A stretch of DNA of 64,000 nucleotides, from NCBI RefSeq assembly GCF_003590835.1, contig NZ_QYUQ01000002.1, positions 3,968,001 to 4,032,000 on the forward strand, read 5' to 3'. Shown here piece after piece: positions 51,540 to 60,525 of this stretch. How positions within the stretch are numbered: position 1 is the stretch's first letter; the number at the start of each line of letters is the position of its first letter. The translations under genes were made by a program, and so were the position numbers. The notes under the pieces were generated by a model, which saw only the letters and a list, made by a program, of their open reading frames with translations, was not told the origin of the DNA and did no database searches. This DNA is from Noviherbaspirillum sedimenti (GTDB lineage: Bacteria > Pseudomonadota > Gammaproteobacteria > Burkholderiales > Burkholderiaceae_D).

Positions 51540-53285
51540 ATGAACGATAAAGTCGATCTGAAGCGTCGCGGTCTGCTCAATAGCGGTATCGCGGGGGTCG
51601 CGGCCCTTGGTGTCATGGGCGTGAGCTCGGCCGCAGAGAAATCCGGAGCCCCGGCAATCCGCTGGGACTTGCAGACCGATATCATCTGTGTCGGCAGCGG
51701 CGCGGCGGCTTGTTCGGCGGCAGTGAATTCAGTCGATCTGGGCAACAAAGTGATCCTGCTGGAAAAGGCGCCCATCTTTGGCGGCACGACCCGCCGCTCG
51801 GGCGGTGTGGCATGGATCCCCAACAACTTCAGCCTGAAAGCACAGGGGATTGACGACGCCGAGGCCGATTGCCTGCGCTACATGGCGCGCTATTCCTATT
51901 CCGACCGCTATCGCAGCGACAGCCCTACGCTGGGACTGGAACAATTCGAGTTCGATCTGTTGCAGGCCTATTACCGCAATGGCGGGCCGGCTGTTGCGCG
52001 CCTGAACGAAATTGGCGCGGCGAACCTGATTCGCTTCGAACTGCCAGGCGGCGTTGGCCCTTCGCCGGATTATGCGGCCACGCTTCCCGAGAACAAGGTG
52101 CCGAAGGGGCGCGCCGTCTGGCCGGATCCGAAAGTCACCGGCGGGCGCGGCTCTTCGCTGGTCGATAATATGATTGCATGGCTGGAAAAGCGCGGCGTCA
52201 AGGTGCTGACTGAACATCAGGTCGTCAAGCTGGTGCAGCAGGATGGCCGTGTGGTCGGCGTCGAAGCCAAAACCGGCAACAAGACACTGCGCATTCGCGC
52301 ACGCAAGGGCGTCATCTTCGGCTCGGGCGGTTTTGTCCACAATCCGGAACTGACGCATCGTCATACTGAGCCTGTGTACGGTTCCTGCGCTGCCGCCGGT
52401 GCTACCGGCGACTTGATCGGCATGGCCACTGCCGTCGGCGCGCGCATGGGCAATCTCGGCACCGCATGGCGCACCCAGGTGTTGCTGGAAGAAGCCCTCC
52501 AGAATCCTGTCGTCGGCGCCGCGATCAACATCCCGCCAGGCGATGCCATGATCCTGGTGAACAAGCACGGTCGCCGCGTCGTCAACGAAAAGCGCAATTA
52601 CAACGACCGCACGCGTGTGCATTTTGTCTGGGATCCGACCAAGGACGAATATCCCAATCAATTCCTGTTCATGCTGTTCGATCAGCGCGGCATCGATGTG
52701 TACGGCGGCAGCTATCCGTTCCCGCGGGATGTGCGCGAGTCGCCCTATCTCATTAGCGGCGCAAGCTTCGCCGAGCTGGCTGCGAATATTCAGGCACGCC
52801 TGGAAAAACTGCGCGGCAAGATCGGCGATGTCCGCCTGGCCGGCGACTTCACGCGGCAGATCGACGAAACGGTGCAACGCTTCAGCCGCGATGCCGCGCA
52901 AGGCCGCGACGAAGAATTCCATCGCGGCCGGGATGCCGCAGAAACCGACTGGCTGGCCTATTTCTCGCGGCCGCGGGCAGGGCAGGAAGCCCAGGTGCAG
53001 GGCATGCTCAATCGCACCTTGTATCCATTCGCCAAGCAGGGGCCATACTATGCCATGATCCTTGCTCCCGGTGCGCTCGATACCAACGGCGGCCCGCAGA
53101 TCAATGCCAGGGCGCAGATTCTGGGCGGCGATGGCCAGCCGATCCCGGGGCTGTTTGGCGCCGGCAACTGTATCGCCAGCCCGACGCGCGCCGCCTATTT
53201 CGGCGCCGGCGGCACTATCGGACCGGCCCTGACCTTCGGCTATATCGCTGCCCATACGGCCAATGGCGCCAAGCTGACCCGTTGA
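51540..53285 (+). CDS. Exported KstD-like FAD dehydrogenase with Tat signal
   Basis: A 581-residue flavoprotein of the fumarate reductase/3-ketosteroid dehydrogenase superfamily. The N-terminus DLKRRGLLNSGIAGVAALGV is a twin-arginine-type signal, followed by the FAD motif DIICVGSGAAACSAAVNSVD near residue 42 and EKAPIFGGTTRRSGGVAWIP near 75. The C-terminal AYFGAGGTIGPALTFGY carries Tyr553 and Gly557, matching the KstD active site. TTGGAGACAAAAA precedes the ATG. The next gene encodes a small secreted c-type cytochrome starting 24 bases later, so electrons probably leave through the cytochrome in the periplasm. Confidence 0.87.
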   Translation: MNDKVDLKRRGLLNSGIAGVAALGVMGVSSAAEKSGAPAIRWDLQTDIICVGSGAAACSAAVNSVDLGNKVILLEKAPIFGGTTRRSGGVAWIPNNFSLKAQGIDDAEADCLRYMARYSYSDRYRSDSPTLGLEQFEFDLLQAYYRNGGPAVARLNEIGAANLIRFELPGGVGPSPDYAATLPENKVPKGRAVWPDPKVTGGRGSSLVDNMIAWLEKRGVKVLTEHQVVKLVQQDGRVVGVEAKTGNKTLRIRARKGVIFGSGGFVHNPELTHRHTEPVYGSCAAAGATGDLIGMATAVGARMGNLGTAWRTQVLLEEALQNPVVGAAINIPPGDAMILVNKHGRRVVNEKRNYNDRTRVHFVWDPTKDEYPNQFLFMLFDQRGIDVYGGSYPFPRDVRESPYLISGASFAELAANIQARLEKLRGKIGDVRLAGDFTRQIDETVQRFSRDAAQGRDEEFHRGRDAAETDWLAYFSRPRAGQEAQVQGMLNRTLYPFAKQGPYYAMILAPGALDTNGGPQINARAQILGGDGQPIPGLFGAGNCIASPTRAAYFGAGGTIGPALTFGYIAAHTANGAKLTR

Positions 53286-53308
53286 AGACCATGAAGGAGT
53301 TACACGCC

Positions 53309-53698
53309 ATGCGCATGTCCAGGATCTGCTCGGCACTGCTGCTGAGCCTGTTCGCCAGCAGCTGCCTGGCCCAGGCCGTCAGTTTCAAGAAAAACGTGCT
53401 GCCGGTGTTCCAGCGCAATTGCCTCGCCTGCCATGTGACCGGGGAGGAGCAGGGCGGCCTCGGCCTGATGCCGAAGCTGGCATACAAGAGCCTGGTCGGC
53501 AAGCCCTCGCTGCAGAGCGGTCTGCCGCGGGTGGCGCCGCGTGAGCCCGAGCGCAGCTACCTGTTGCACAAGCTGCGTGGCACGCATCTGGATCAGGGCG
53601 GCTCTGGCGCGCGCATGCCGCTGGGCCTGCAGCCATTGGGCGATGAAGAGATGGCGCAGATCGTTGCCTGGATCGCCGCCGGCGCGCCAAACAACTAA
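53309..53698 (+). CDS. Secreted monohaem c-type cytochrome
   Basis: A 129-residue protein with a Sec signal peptide (MRMSRICSALLLSLFASSCLAQA). One haem site, NCLACH, lies about 40 residues in, with the surroundings VLPVFQRNCLACHVTGEEQGG. The likely distal methionine is in SGARMPLGLQPL near residue 105. The body resembles the planctomycete-type (PSCyt) cytochrome domain. AAGGAG lies nine bases before ATG 53309; ATG 53315 is also possible. It sits between the exported flavoprotein and an MFS gene and is the obvious electron acceptor for that flavoprotein. Confidence 0.85.
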   Translation: MRMSRICSALLLSLFASSCLAQAVSFKKNVLPVFQRNCLACHVTGEEQGGLGLMPKLAYKSLVGKPSLQSGLPRVAPREPERSYLLHKLRGTHLDQGGSGARMPLGLQPLGDEEMAQIVAWIAAGAPNN

Positions 53699-53720
53699 GT
53701 ACCGAAACAAGGTGGTTTGA

Positions 53721-55058
53721 ATGAATGATATGAATGTCCGGGGAATGATCCCGACCATCAGCAGGATCAGGCAAGACGGCGCCTATGCCTGGTATGTCGT
53801 GTACCTGCTTACCTTTGCCTACACAGTCGCATTCATCGACCGCCAGGTGCTCAACCTGCTGGTTGATCCGATCAAGCGCGACATGCTGCTGACCGATGTG
53901 CAGATCAGCCTGCTGCAGGGATTTTCCTTCATGGCAGCCTATGTGATTTTCGGCCCGCTTTTCGGACGCTGGGTCGATACCGGCAACCGCCGCAACGTGC
54001 TGGTGCTGGGCGTGACGCTGTGGAGCTGTTTCACTGTGCTCTGCGGCCTGTCGCAGGAATACTGGCACCTGTTTCTGGCGCGCGCCGGCGTCGGCGCGGC
54101 TGAAGCATGCCTGGCGCCTGCCGGATTTTCGCTCATCGCCGACTATTTCAGCCGCAAGCGCCTGCCGCGAGCAATGAGCATCTTCATGCTCGGGCCATCG
54201 CTCGGCGCCGGTCTTGCGCTGATCGCCGGCGGCCTGGTGATCAGCTCGGCGAAATCGCTGGGCGAGATGTTTCCGCTGCTGGCCTCCCTGAAGACCTGGC
54301 AGCTGACCTTCGTGATGGTAGGCTTGCCAGGACTGCTGCTGGCGGCGATCTTGCTGACCGTGCGCGAGCCGGAGCGCAGCTCGATGAAGAGCGCGTCCAC
54401 GAGCGACGAGCATTTCACCCTGCAAGAAACCCTGGCATTTTTCTGGAAGAACCGGGCCTTCTACCTGGGCTATTTCGTCGGCCTGTCGTTGCTGGCGATC
54501 GTGGTGTATGGCTTGCCCACCTGGATGCCTGCCTACCTGATGCGTCATTTCGGCGCCGATCCGGCCTCCGTCGGATTGCGCTATGGCGCGCAGGTGCTGA
54601 TCATCGGCGCCATCGGCATCTATTCCGGCCCCTGGTTCGAGCGCTGGCTGTTGGCGCGCGGCTACCATGACGCGCCGGTGCGCTGGCCGATGCTATGCGC
54701 GGTCATCGTTGGCCTGCTCTGCATCGCGCTGCCGTTTGCCGGCAGCGTCGGATCGACGCTCGCCATCGCCGGATTGATCAACCTGTTCTACGCATTGCCG
54801 TACGCGGTGGCAGGGGCGGCGTTGCAGATCTCCACGCCAAATCGCATGCGTGGCATTGCCGTATCGATCTACTATTTCCTGGTTTCTGTGTTTGGCCTGG
54901 GTATTGCTCCCAGCGTCATTGCCTTCGTCACCGAACATATCCTGGGCGATCCGGCGAAGGTCGGCATTTCACTGGCCATCGTCTGCTGCGTCAGCGCGTT
55001 CGCATCCGCATGGTGTTTGCGTGGCGCCATGAAGCATTATCGGGAAGCGGAAAACTGA
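53721..55058 (+). CDS. MFS transporter
   Basis: A 445-residue major facilitator protein with about 12 helices. The first helix region is YVVYLLTFAYTVAFIDRQVLNLLVDPIK, typical of the Spinster/hexuronate-like branch. The loop motif is GRWVDTGNRRNVLVLG near residue 80, and ARAGVGAAEACLAPAGFSLIADYF near 120 matches the family motif. It lies 22 bases after the cytochrome gene, in the same operon. It differs from the MHS-type transporter at 27356, so the cluster has two import or export routes. Confidence 0.9.
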   Translation: MNDMNVRGMIPTISRIRQDGAYAWYVVYLLTFAYTVAFIDRQVLNLLVDPIKRDMLLTDVQISLLQGFSFMAAYVIFGPLFGRWVDTGNRRNVLVLGVTLWSCFTVLCGLSQEYWHLFLARAGVGAAEACLAPAGFSLIADYFSRKRLPRAMSIFMLGPSLGAGLALIAGGLVISSAKSLGEMFPLLASLKTWQLTFVMVGLPGLLLAAILLTVREPERSSMKSASTSDEHFTLQETLAFFWKNRAFYLGYFVGLSLLAIVVYGLPTWMPAYLMRHFGADPASVGLRYGAQVLIIGAIGIYSGPWFERWLLARGYHDAPVRWPMLCAVIVGLLCIALPFAGSVGSTLAIAGLINLFYALPYAVAGAALQISTPNRMRGIAVSIYYFLVSVFGLGIAPSVIAFVTEHILGDPAKVGISLAIVCCVSAFASAWCLRGAMKHYREAEN

Positions 55059-55097
55059 TCGCTTTCAAAAAACTGATTCTACCTGGAAGAGGCTGAC

Positions 55098-56057
55098 ATG
55101 AGCATGACTAACAAGGGGCCGCGCATCGGCATCATCGGCGCCGGCGCCATCGGCGGCTTCTACGGCATGATGCTGGCGCGCGCCGGCTTCGACGTGCATT
55201 TTCTGTTCCGCAGCGAATACGAGGCTGTGGTTGCCGACGGCCTGCTGCTGAAAAGCGCCACGCTTGGCGACACCCATCTCAAGCCGGTCAATGCCTATCG
55301 CAATGCGGCCGACATGCCCCCCTGCGACTGGCTGCTGGTGGCGGCAAAGACCACCAGCAATGCCGCGCTGGCGCCGGTCATCGCGCAAGCGGCGGCGCCC
55401 GGCGCCAAGGTGCTGTTGCTGCAGAACGGCCTGGCAGTCGAGGATGAAATGCGGGTGCTGCTGCCGGATTCGCTGCATCTGCTGGGCGGACTTTGCATCG
55501 TCTCCGTGCACCGGGAAGGTCCGGGCGTGATCGAACATTATGCCTATGGCAGTGTCAATATCGGTTACCACTCCGGCCCGGCGCAGGCAGAAGACGGCGG
55601 GCGGGCAATCCTCGAGGAGGCTGGCGCGCTGTTTCGCAAGGCAGGACTGGATGCTCCGGCGATGGACGATCTGGCGCAGGCGCGCTGGCAGAAGCTGGTG
55701 ATGAACATCCCCTTCAATGGACTCTCGGTGTTGCTCGACTGCGGTTCCCTGCCGCTGATGACGCACCCGCGCACCCGCACTCTGGTGCGGGAATTGATGG
55801 AAGAGGTCATTGCCGGCGCCGCGGCCTGCGGCCATCTACTGCCAGATGGCTATATCGATGTGGCCTGGGCGGCGACCGACGGCAAGCCTGACTTCAAGCC
55901 CAGCATGCTGCTCGATTACCGGGAGCAGCGGCCGCTGGAACTGGGCGCCATCTATGCTGCGCCGCTGGCGGCGGCAGCCAAAGCCGGCAGGCCGATGCAC
56001 AAGGTCGAAATGCTCTATCAGACCCTGTGCTTCCTGGATGAGCGTAACCGGCGCTAG
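55098..56057 (+). CDS. 2-dehydropantoate 2-reductase (ApbA/PanE) family protein
   Basis: A 319-residue ketopantoate-reductase-like protein. The NADP motif GIIGAGAIGGFYGMMLARAG is at residues 11-30. Then come VAAKTTSNAAL near 92, with the family Lys, LLQNGLAVEDEM near 116 and WQKLVMNIPFNGLSVLLD near 200, with the catalytic Lys. In a degradative operon such proteins often reduce 2-keto acids or act as opine-type dehydrogenases rather than serving pantothenate synthesis. It is the last gene of the operon. Confidence 0.88.
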   Translation: MSMTNKGPRIGIIGAGAIGGFYGMMLARAGFDVHFLFRSEYEAVVADGLLLKSATLGDTHLKPVNAYRNAADMPPCDWLLVAAKTTSNAALAPVIAQAAAPGAKVLLLQNGLAVEDEMRVLLPDSLHLLGGLCIVSVHREGPGVIEHYAYGSVNIGYHSGPAQAEDGGRAILEEAGALFRKAGLDAPAMDDLAQARWQKLVMNIPFNGLSVLLDCGSLPLMTHPRTRTLVRELMEEVIAGAAACGHLLPDGYIDVAWAATDGKPDFKPSMLLDYREQRPLELGAIYAAPLAAAAKAGRPMHKVEMLYQTLCFLDERNRR

Positions 56058-56461
56058 CCCGAATGTTTCATGAGCCGGCGAAAGCCGCTCATGACGAAGA
56101 AGATGACAATGCCGTGCGTTGCCGGGAGCGTCTGAGACCCTGTTTTCGGGTGTGCGGCACTGCTCAGGACGCAATTTCCCCTACCCCCATTGATTTATAG
56201 CGTGCCGGGGACAGCACTACGGGCGGTTACGTGGCCAGGGCGTGAGCGGCATGCAGAAAGACTTGCATGAGCGGATGCTGCGATGTCAGCAGCATGCGCA
56301 CGCGCCGGGTAATGCGCACGATGGTCGACCTGCCGCAACTGCCCAAGAGCGTGCATCTGGCCTCTGCATGAGGGGACGTGAGCTGCGTATTGCGTGTGGA
56401 TTCATGGTCCAAAGACACCTGGTTCGTTCGTGATGACGTTGGCACCTGATATCAACGCAGC
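56058..56461. other. Convergent intergenic region, boundary of the second module
   Basis: This 404-base gap separates the PanE-like gene from the convergent TetR gene. Several short frames are open on both strands, none with a ribosome-binding site or recognisable product. The stretch 56290-56445 looks neither like the flanking genes nor like typical intergenic DNA and could be debris of an element, but no match can be named. Confidence 0.35.
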
Positions 56462-57040
56462 TCAAATCAAACCCAAAGCCTTCTTGATGAAGCTCAGTTG
56501 ACGATGCGGCGGCCACTCTTGTAAATCGAACACGGCCTGGATCGCAATGCCATTGATGAGGGCGACACAGTGATGGGCGAGAAAGTCGCAGTCGACGCTA
56601 GCAGGCAGCAGGCCTTGACGGGCCTGCTCCTTGAAAATACGTTGAAACAGGTCTTGAGCACCACGCAGCCCCCGTCTTTGCGCCATCGCCAACTCCTGAT
56701 CGGTGATCGCCATTCCCCAGAACGCGAACCAGAGCAGCCACTCGTGCTGCTGTTCTTCATCGATGGGCAAGAACGCCTTGAGGCAGGCGTCAAGGTCAAG
56801 AGACGAGCGGGCGAGTTGGGCTTCTAGTCGCGCCTGTGCCTGCTCTACGGTGGATATGTACGTGTGCAGCAGCATCTGGCGCTTATTGGAAAAGTAGTGG
56901 TTGACGACGCCGGTGCTGTAGCCCGTTGCTTCTGCGACCCGGGCGATGGTAAGTGCTTCAATGCCTTCGCTGGCAACGATAGCGCGGGCTGCCTTGGCCA
57001 GTTCGGCGCGGCGTTGGTCATGATCGACGATGCGGGGCAT
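56462..57040 (-). CDS. TetR-family transcriptional regulator (BetI/AcrR-like)
   Basis: A 192-residue TetR regulator. The helix-turn-helix part is RRAELAKAARAIVASEGIEALTIARVAEATGYSTGVVNHYFSNKRQ at residues 9-54, as in BetI-like repressors. The C-terminal ligand domain contains EEQQHEWLLWFAFWGMAI near 98. It is divergent from the Rieske operon (57342) and probably represses it. The intervening 300 bases hold an IS1380 scrap and a strong promoter with an imperfect palindrome at the -10 box. Confidence 0.9.
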   Translation of the reverse strand: MPRIVDHDQRRAELAKAARAIVASEGIEALTIARVAEATGYSTGVVNHYFSNKRQMLLHTYISTVEQAQARLEAQLARSSLDLDACLKAFLPIDEEQQHEWLLWFAFWGMAITDQELAMAQRRGLRGAQDLFQRIFKEQARQGLLPASVDCDFLAHHCVALINGIAIQAVFDLQEWPPHRQLSFIKKALGLI

Positions 57041-57115
57041 GAAATCTCTTTAAATTGATTGTGAGGCCGCGCAGAAGTTTGCTAGCCCGAATAGTTGCTA
57101 AATTGTACCAATGAG

Positions 57116-57235
57116 CTGATCGAGTCAGGGAAGGTCGGACGCCGCGTGATCGAGGCGGCATTCGACGGCGGAGGCATCGTCAGCGACGGCGGGGTGTTTC
57201 AGCCGTTGGTCGCACCGAGGATCAGGCATCGGCAC
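57116..57235 (+). mobile_element. IS1380-family transposase N-terminal scrap
   Basis: The plus frame at 57137-57196 reads GRRVIEAAFDGGGIVSDGGV, closely matching the conserved start of IS1380-type transposases (basic VEA-x-F-x-GG followed by SDGG). The frame then loses resemblance and ends in a stop about 13 codons later. There is no start codon, no terminal repeat pair and no remaining transposase body. It marks a past insertion and deletion at the edge of the Rieske module. Confidence 0.6.
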
Positions 57236-57274
57236 CAACTTTGAGCTGGCTCATGAAATTTTACTCGAACTAGA

Positions 57275-57312
57275 TTGACTGCGGCAATTATTTATATATA
57301 CTGATCGATATA
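57275..57312 (+). promoter_or_regulatory. Sigma-70 promoter with overlapping palindrome (Rieske operon)
   Basis: TTGACT (57275-57280) and TATACT (57297-57302) are separated by 16 bases, each matching five of six consensus bases. Overlapping the -10 box is the imperfect palindrome TATA-ct-GATC-ga-TATA (57297-57312). It lies 30 bases before the Rieske gene and across from the divergent TetR gene, so it is a good candidate operator. Confidence 0.65.
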
Positions 57313-57341
57313 AATAAAACCCCCAATGTAAGAGGAGACTC

Positions 57342-58736
57342 ATGCTGAACAAGAATCGCATTCCGGCGACCGAATTCGAGGTTGCCCGCTGTCCGTCCCT
57401 GAGCGTGCAAGACATCATCCGCAACGATGGCGATCAGGCCCCGGCAATGGCTCAGGAGCATTATCGCTTTCTCGGTAACGAGGACATCCCCTTCGAGCGC
57501 TACACATCCCGCGACTTCTACGAACTGGAGATGAAGTCTCTGTGGACCAAGACGTGGCAATGGGCCTGTCGCGAGGAGCATATTCCCATGCCTGGCGATT
57601 ACTACGTATATGACATTGGGCAGTACTCGGTTCTTGTGGTGCGCACCCAGAGCGGCGACGTTCGGGGATATATCAATTCCTGTCTTCACCGGGGCACCAA
57701 GCTGAAACCGTCAGCAACCGAGGGCCACACTAAAGAGCTGCGCTGTCCATTTCATGGCTGGTCCTGGGATCTGGACGGCAATCTTAAGCACCTTCCGTGC
57801 GAGTGGGATTTCAAATACATCGACCAGAGCCAGCATCAGCTTCCGCAAGTGAAGGTGGGAATCTGGGGTGGGTTCGTGTTCATCAACCTTGACCCCGATG
57901 CGATGCCGCTGGAGGAGTACCTCGATGTATTGCCGGAGCATGCCCGCAGTACCGCGCTGGAAGACCGCTATGTCGCGGCCCACATTGAAAAGGAGCTGCC
58001 CTGCAATTGGAAGATTGCCTCGGAGGCATTCCTGGAGTCCTATCATGTTCTGGAGACGCATCCCCAGATGATGCCCGCCAATGGCGACATCAACTCGCAG
58101 TACGATATTTTTGGCGACCACGTTAATCGGGTTTACGTGGCGAACGGCGTGAAGAGCCCCAATATCACCCGCGACGTCAGCGAGCAGGAGCTCCTGGATG
58201 CGATGCTGGTCGGTGACGGGAGTGGTGACGGCGAGCGGTTGATGGTGCAGCCAGGCATGTCGGCGCGTCAAGTGATGGCCGATCACTTCCGCCAGAATCT
58301 GCGGGAGCATTATGGGACTGACAGCTCCGCGCTCTCCACCACCGAAGTTCTGGACACCATTGGTTACTTCGTTTTTCCCAATGGCCACTTCTTCCTCGGT
58401 TTGGCGTTTCCGATTGCCTATCGCTTCCGTCCTCTGGGGGACGACCACCAGAAGTGCCTGTTTGATGTTCTGGTCCTTCAGCCGCTGAAGAAGGGCGAAT
58501 CTCGTCCGGAGCCCGCAGTGCCGGTGCGGCTCAAGGTCGAGGAGTCCTATACCCAGGCACCTGGTCTGAGTGCCCAGGTCGGCCACATACTGGATCAGGA
58601 TACCAACAACATGCGGTATCAGCAGGAAGGGATGGCCACCAGTCGGAAGGCCAAGGCGTCCCTGGCAACCTATCAGGAAGTCCGAATTCGTCACATCCAC
58701 CAGGTGATCGATAAGTATCTGGGAATGCAGGGTTAA
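57342..58736 (+). CDS. Rieske [2Fe-2S] oxygenase, large subunit (module 2, first)
   Basis: A 464-residue ring-hydroxylating oxygenase alpha subunit. Rieske ligands are Cys114-x-His116 (SCLHRGTK) and Cys135-x2-His138 (CPFHGWSW). The mononuclear iron site is FLESYHVLETH, with Glu at the bridging position as in the 29404 protein, to which it is clearly related (shared WDFK, HPQ and QEVRIRHxHQ segments). AGAGGAGACTC precedes the ATG. No beta subunit is present. The second Rieske gene follows 28 bases later. It probably hydroxylates or demethylates the cluster's substrate. Confidence 0.92.
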   Translation: MLNKNRIPATEFEVARCPSLSVQDIIRNDGDQAPAMAQEHYRFLGNEDIPFERYTSRDFYELEMKSLWTKTWQWACREEHIPMPGDYYVYDIGQYSVLVVRTQSGDVRGYINSCLHRGTKLKPSATEGHTKELRCPFHGWSWDLDGNLKHLPCEWDFKYIDQSQHQLPQVKVGIWGGFVFINLDPDAMPLEEYLDVLPEHARSTALEDRYVAAHIEKELPCNWKIASEAFLESYHVLETHPQMMPANGDINSQYDIFGDHVNRVYVANGVKSPNITRDVSEQELLDAMLVGDGSGDGERLMVQPGMSARQVMADHFRQNLREHYGTDSSALSTTEVLDTIGYFVFPNGHFFLGLAFPIAYRFRPLGDDHQKCLFDVLVLQPLKKGESRPEPAVPVRLKVEESYTQAPGLSAQVGHILDQDTNNMRYQQEGMATSRKAKASLATYQEVRIRHIHQVIDKYLGMQG

Positions 58737-58764
58737 AAAACAGACCGAATTGGAGAGATGGCAT

Positions 58765-60117
58765 ATGGACAAGAAATTCGATGAGCGTGTAACCATCATT
58801 GCCCGCAACGGTAGCACCTGGACCGAGCCCGCAGTCATGGATGGTGGCACCAGCGAAATGCTACGGGGTGATGTGATTTCCGGAGACCGGTACTGGTCGC
58901 GCGAATTCATGCAAAAGGAGTGGGACCACATGTGGTCCCGGGTTTGGCATATCGGCGCGCGCGTGGCCGAGCTGATGGAGCCCGGTGACTATGTCGTGCA
59001 TAACTTCATGCAGGAGTCCGTGCTGCTTGTGCGTCAGGACGACGACAGCATCCGGGCCTTCTACAACGTCTGCCCCCATCGCGGCAACCGGCTGGTCTGG
59101 GGCGATGCAGGAGGCATGAAAAAATTCTCCTGTGCCTACCACGGTTGGGAGTTTAGCAAGAATGGACAACTTCAGCATGCACCCGATCCGGAGAACTTCC
59201 GCAAGGGCAGTCCCTGCGGCAAAGTCACTTTGGTCGAACTGAAATGTGAAGTTTGGGGCGGATTCGTCTGGTACAACATGGATCCGGAAGCCAAGTCCTT
59301 GCTGGAGTATCTGGACCCGCTGCCGAAGCATTTCGCCAATCGCGAACTCGACAAAATGAAGCGCATCGTCTGGCGCAAGGTCGATGTCAATTGCAACTGG
59401 AAGTTCGCCTCGGACAACTTCAACGAGTCCTATCACGTCCGCATCGTGCATCCGACTATGGGCGTCTACGTCGTGGAGGATTACAGTGGGCACACCTTCG
59501 AGATGTATGCCAACGGCCATAACCGCGCATTGGAGCTGGGGCAGCCGTCCTCTCGTTTCATCACGCAAAACGATTATTGGGAGAGCTTGTTAAAGGCCTG
59601 GAAGCTGGATCCGGCTGTATACGCCGGGTGCGCAGCGGAGGCGCGTCTGGCCCTGCAGGCGCAGAAACGGAAATTGGGGCCAGCGCGCGGGCATGAATAC
59701 ATGGCGAAGCTGACCGACGACGAGCTGACGGACTTCTTCCACTACACCGCCTTCCCGAACCTGACCATCACCGGCACCCCGATGGACGGCGCAGTGCACA
59801 TCTTCCGTACCGAACCTCATCCCACCGATCCGGAAAAGTGCACTTTTGAATACTGGGGGCTCTATCCGGAGATCAAGGGCGCCGAAACGATTCCGACGGT
59901 TTCCGGGCCGCGCCCATGGGAAGAAGCCGAGCCGGAAATCCTCACCTATGGCATCGACGAGGTCGGCGACTTTATCGATGAGGATCTGAGTGTGGCGGTG
60001 AACCAGCAGAAGGGCTTGCATTCCCGGGGGTATCGCGACGCCATATTGTCTGAGCAAGAAGCCCGCGTGCGCCGCTTCCATGAGGTTCTCAACGATTACA
60101 TCGCCGACCGGCGTTAG
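58765..60117 (+). CDS. Rieske [2Fe-2S] oxygenase, large subunit (module 2, second)
   Basis: A 450-residue oxygenase alpha subunit of a different subgroup from its neighbour. Rieske ligands are in NVCPHRGNRL near residue 108 and CAYHGWEF near 128. The mononuclear iron region is SDNFNESYHVRIVHPT near 220, keeping the Asn and both His residues. ATG 58765 behind GGAGAGATGGCAT is chosen over an in-frame TTG. It lies 17 bases before the Rieske ferredoxin gene. Two unlike alpha subunits in tandem suggest two sequential oxygenations, not one alpha-beta enzyme. Confidence 0.9.
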   Translation: MDKKFDERVTIIARNGSTWTEPAVMDGGTSEMLRGDVISGDRYWSREFMQKEWDHMWSRVWHIGARVAELMEPGDYVVHNFMQESVLLVRQDDDSIRAFYNVCPHRGNRLVWGDAGGMKKFSCAYHGWEFSKNGQLQHAPDPENFRKGSPCGKVTLVELKCEVWGGFVWYNMDPEAKSLLEYLDPLPKHFANRELDKMKRIVWRKVDVNCNWKFASDNFNESYHVRIVHPTMGVYVVEDYSGHTFEMYANGHNRALELGQPSSRFITQNDYWESLLKAWKLDPAVYAGCAAEARLALQAQKRKLGPARGHEYMAKLTDDELTDFFHYTAFPNLTITGTPMDGAVHIFRTEPHPTDPEKCTFEYWGLYPEIKGAETIPTVSGPRPWEEAEPEILTYGIDEVGDFIDEDLSVAVNQQKGLHSRGYRDAILSEQEARVRRFHEVLNDYIADRR

Positions 60118-60134
60118 GCGCCTTGGAGTTGAAT

Positions 60135-60500
60135 ATGACCACAAAATATAACGAGCAAAGTAGCTATCAGATTGTTGCAGAGCAGGAGGAAATTCCGCCA
60201 GGACAAAGCCGTAAGGTCAGCCTTGAGGGGCGGGATTTATTAATCTGCAACGCGGGCGGCACGTTTTATGCGATTGATGATCGGTGTCCCCATGCCGGCG
60301 CCTCGTTCGAAGGAGGTCGCATCCGTGGAAAATTAATAGCCTGTCCGTTGCACGGCGCCCGCTTTGATCTCTCCAACGGTAAATGCTTGGGTGGGGCCTA
60401 CAAGCCGGTGTCCTGTTTTTCCGTCAAGGTTGAAGATGGCCAAGTCAGCGTGGATGCCACTCAAGAACTCGATCTATGCGCCACTGGCACCGGCGGATGA
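60135..60500 (+). CDS. Rieske-type ferredoxin
   Basis: A 121-residue Rieske ferredoxin. The cluster ligands are in DRCPHAGASFEGG near residue 54 and IACPLHGARFDLSNGKC near 73 (CxH and CxxH). It would carry electrons from the reductase to the two oxygenases upstream, and perhaps to the one at 29404. ATG 60135 follows TTGGAGTTGAAT. Base composition drops sharply here (23 of 60 bases at 60121-60180 are G or C), unlike the oxygenase genes. This suggests a mosaic origin for the module. Confidence 0.92.
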   Translation: MTTKYNEQSSYQIVAEQEEIPPGQSRKVSLEGRDLLICNAGGTFYAIDDRCPHAGASFEGGRIRGKLIACPLHGARFDLSNGKCLGGAYKPVSCFSVKVEDGQVSVDATQELDLCATGTGG

Positions 60501-60525
60501 AATCTTGAGAGAAGAGGGCCTTCAA

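Noticed and set aside
56227..56445. Possible element debris or short ORF between the PanE-like and TetR genes
   Set aside because: No transposase motif, no inverted repeats and no ribosome-binding site could be found.
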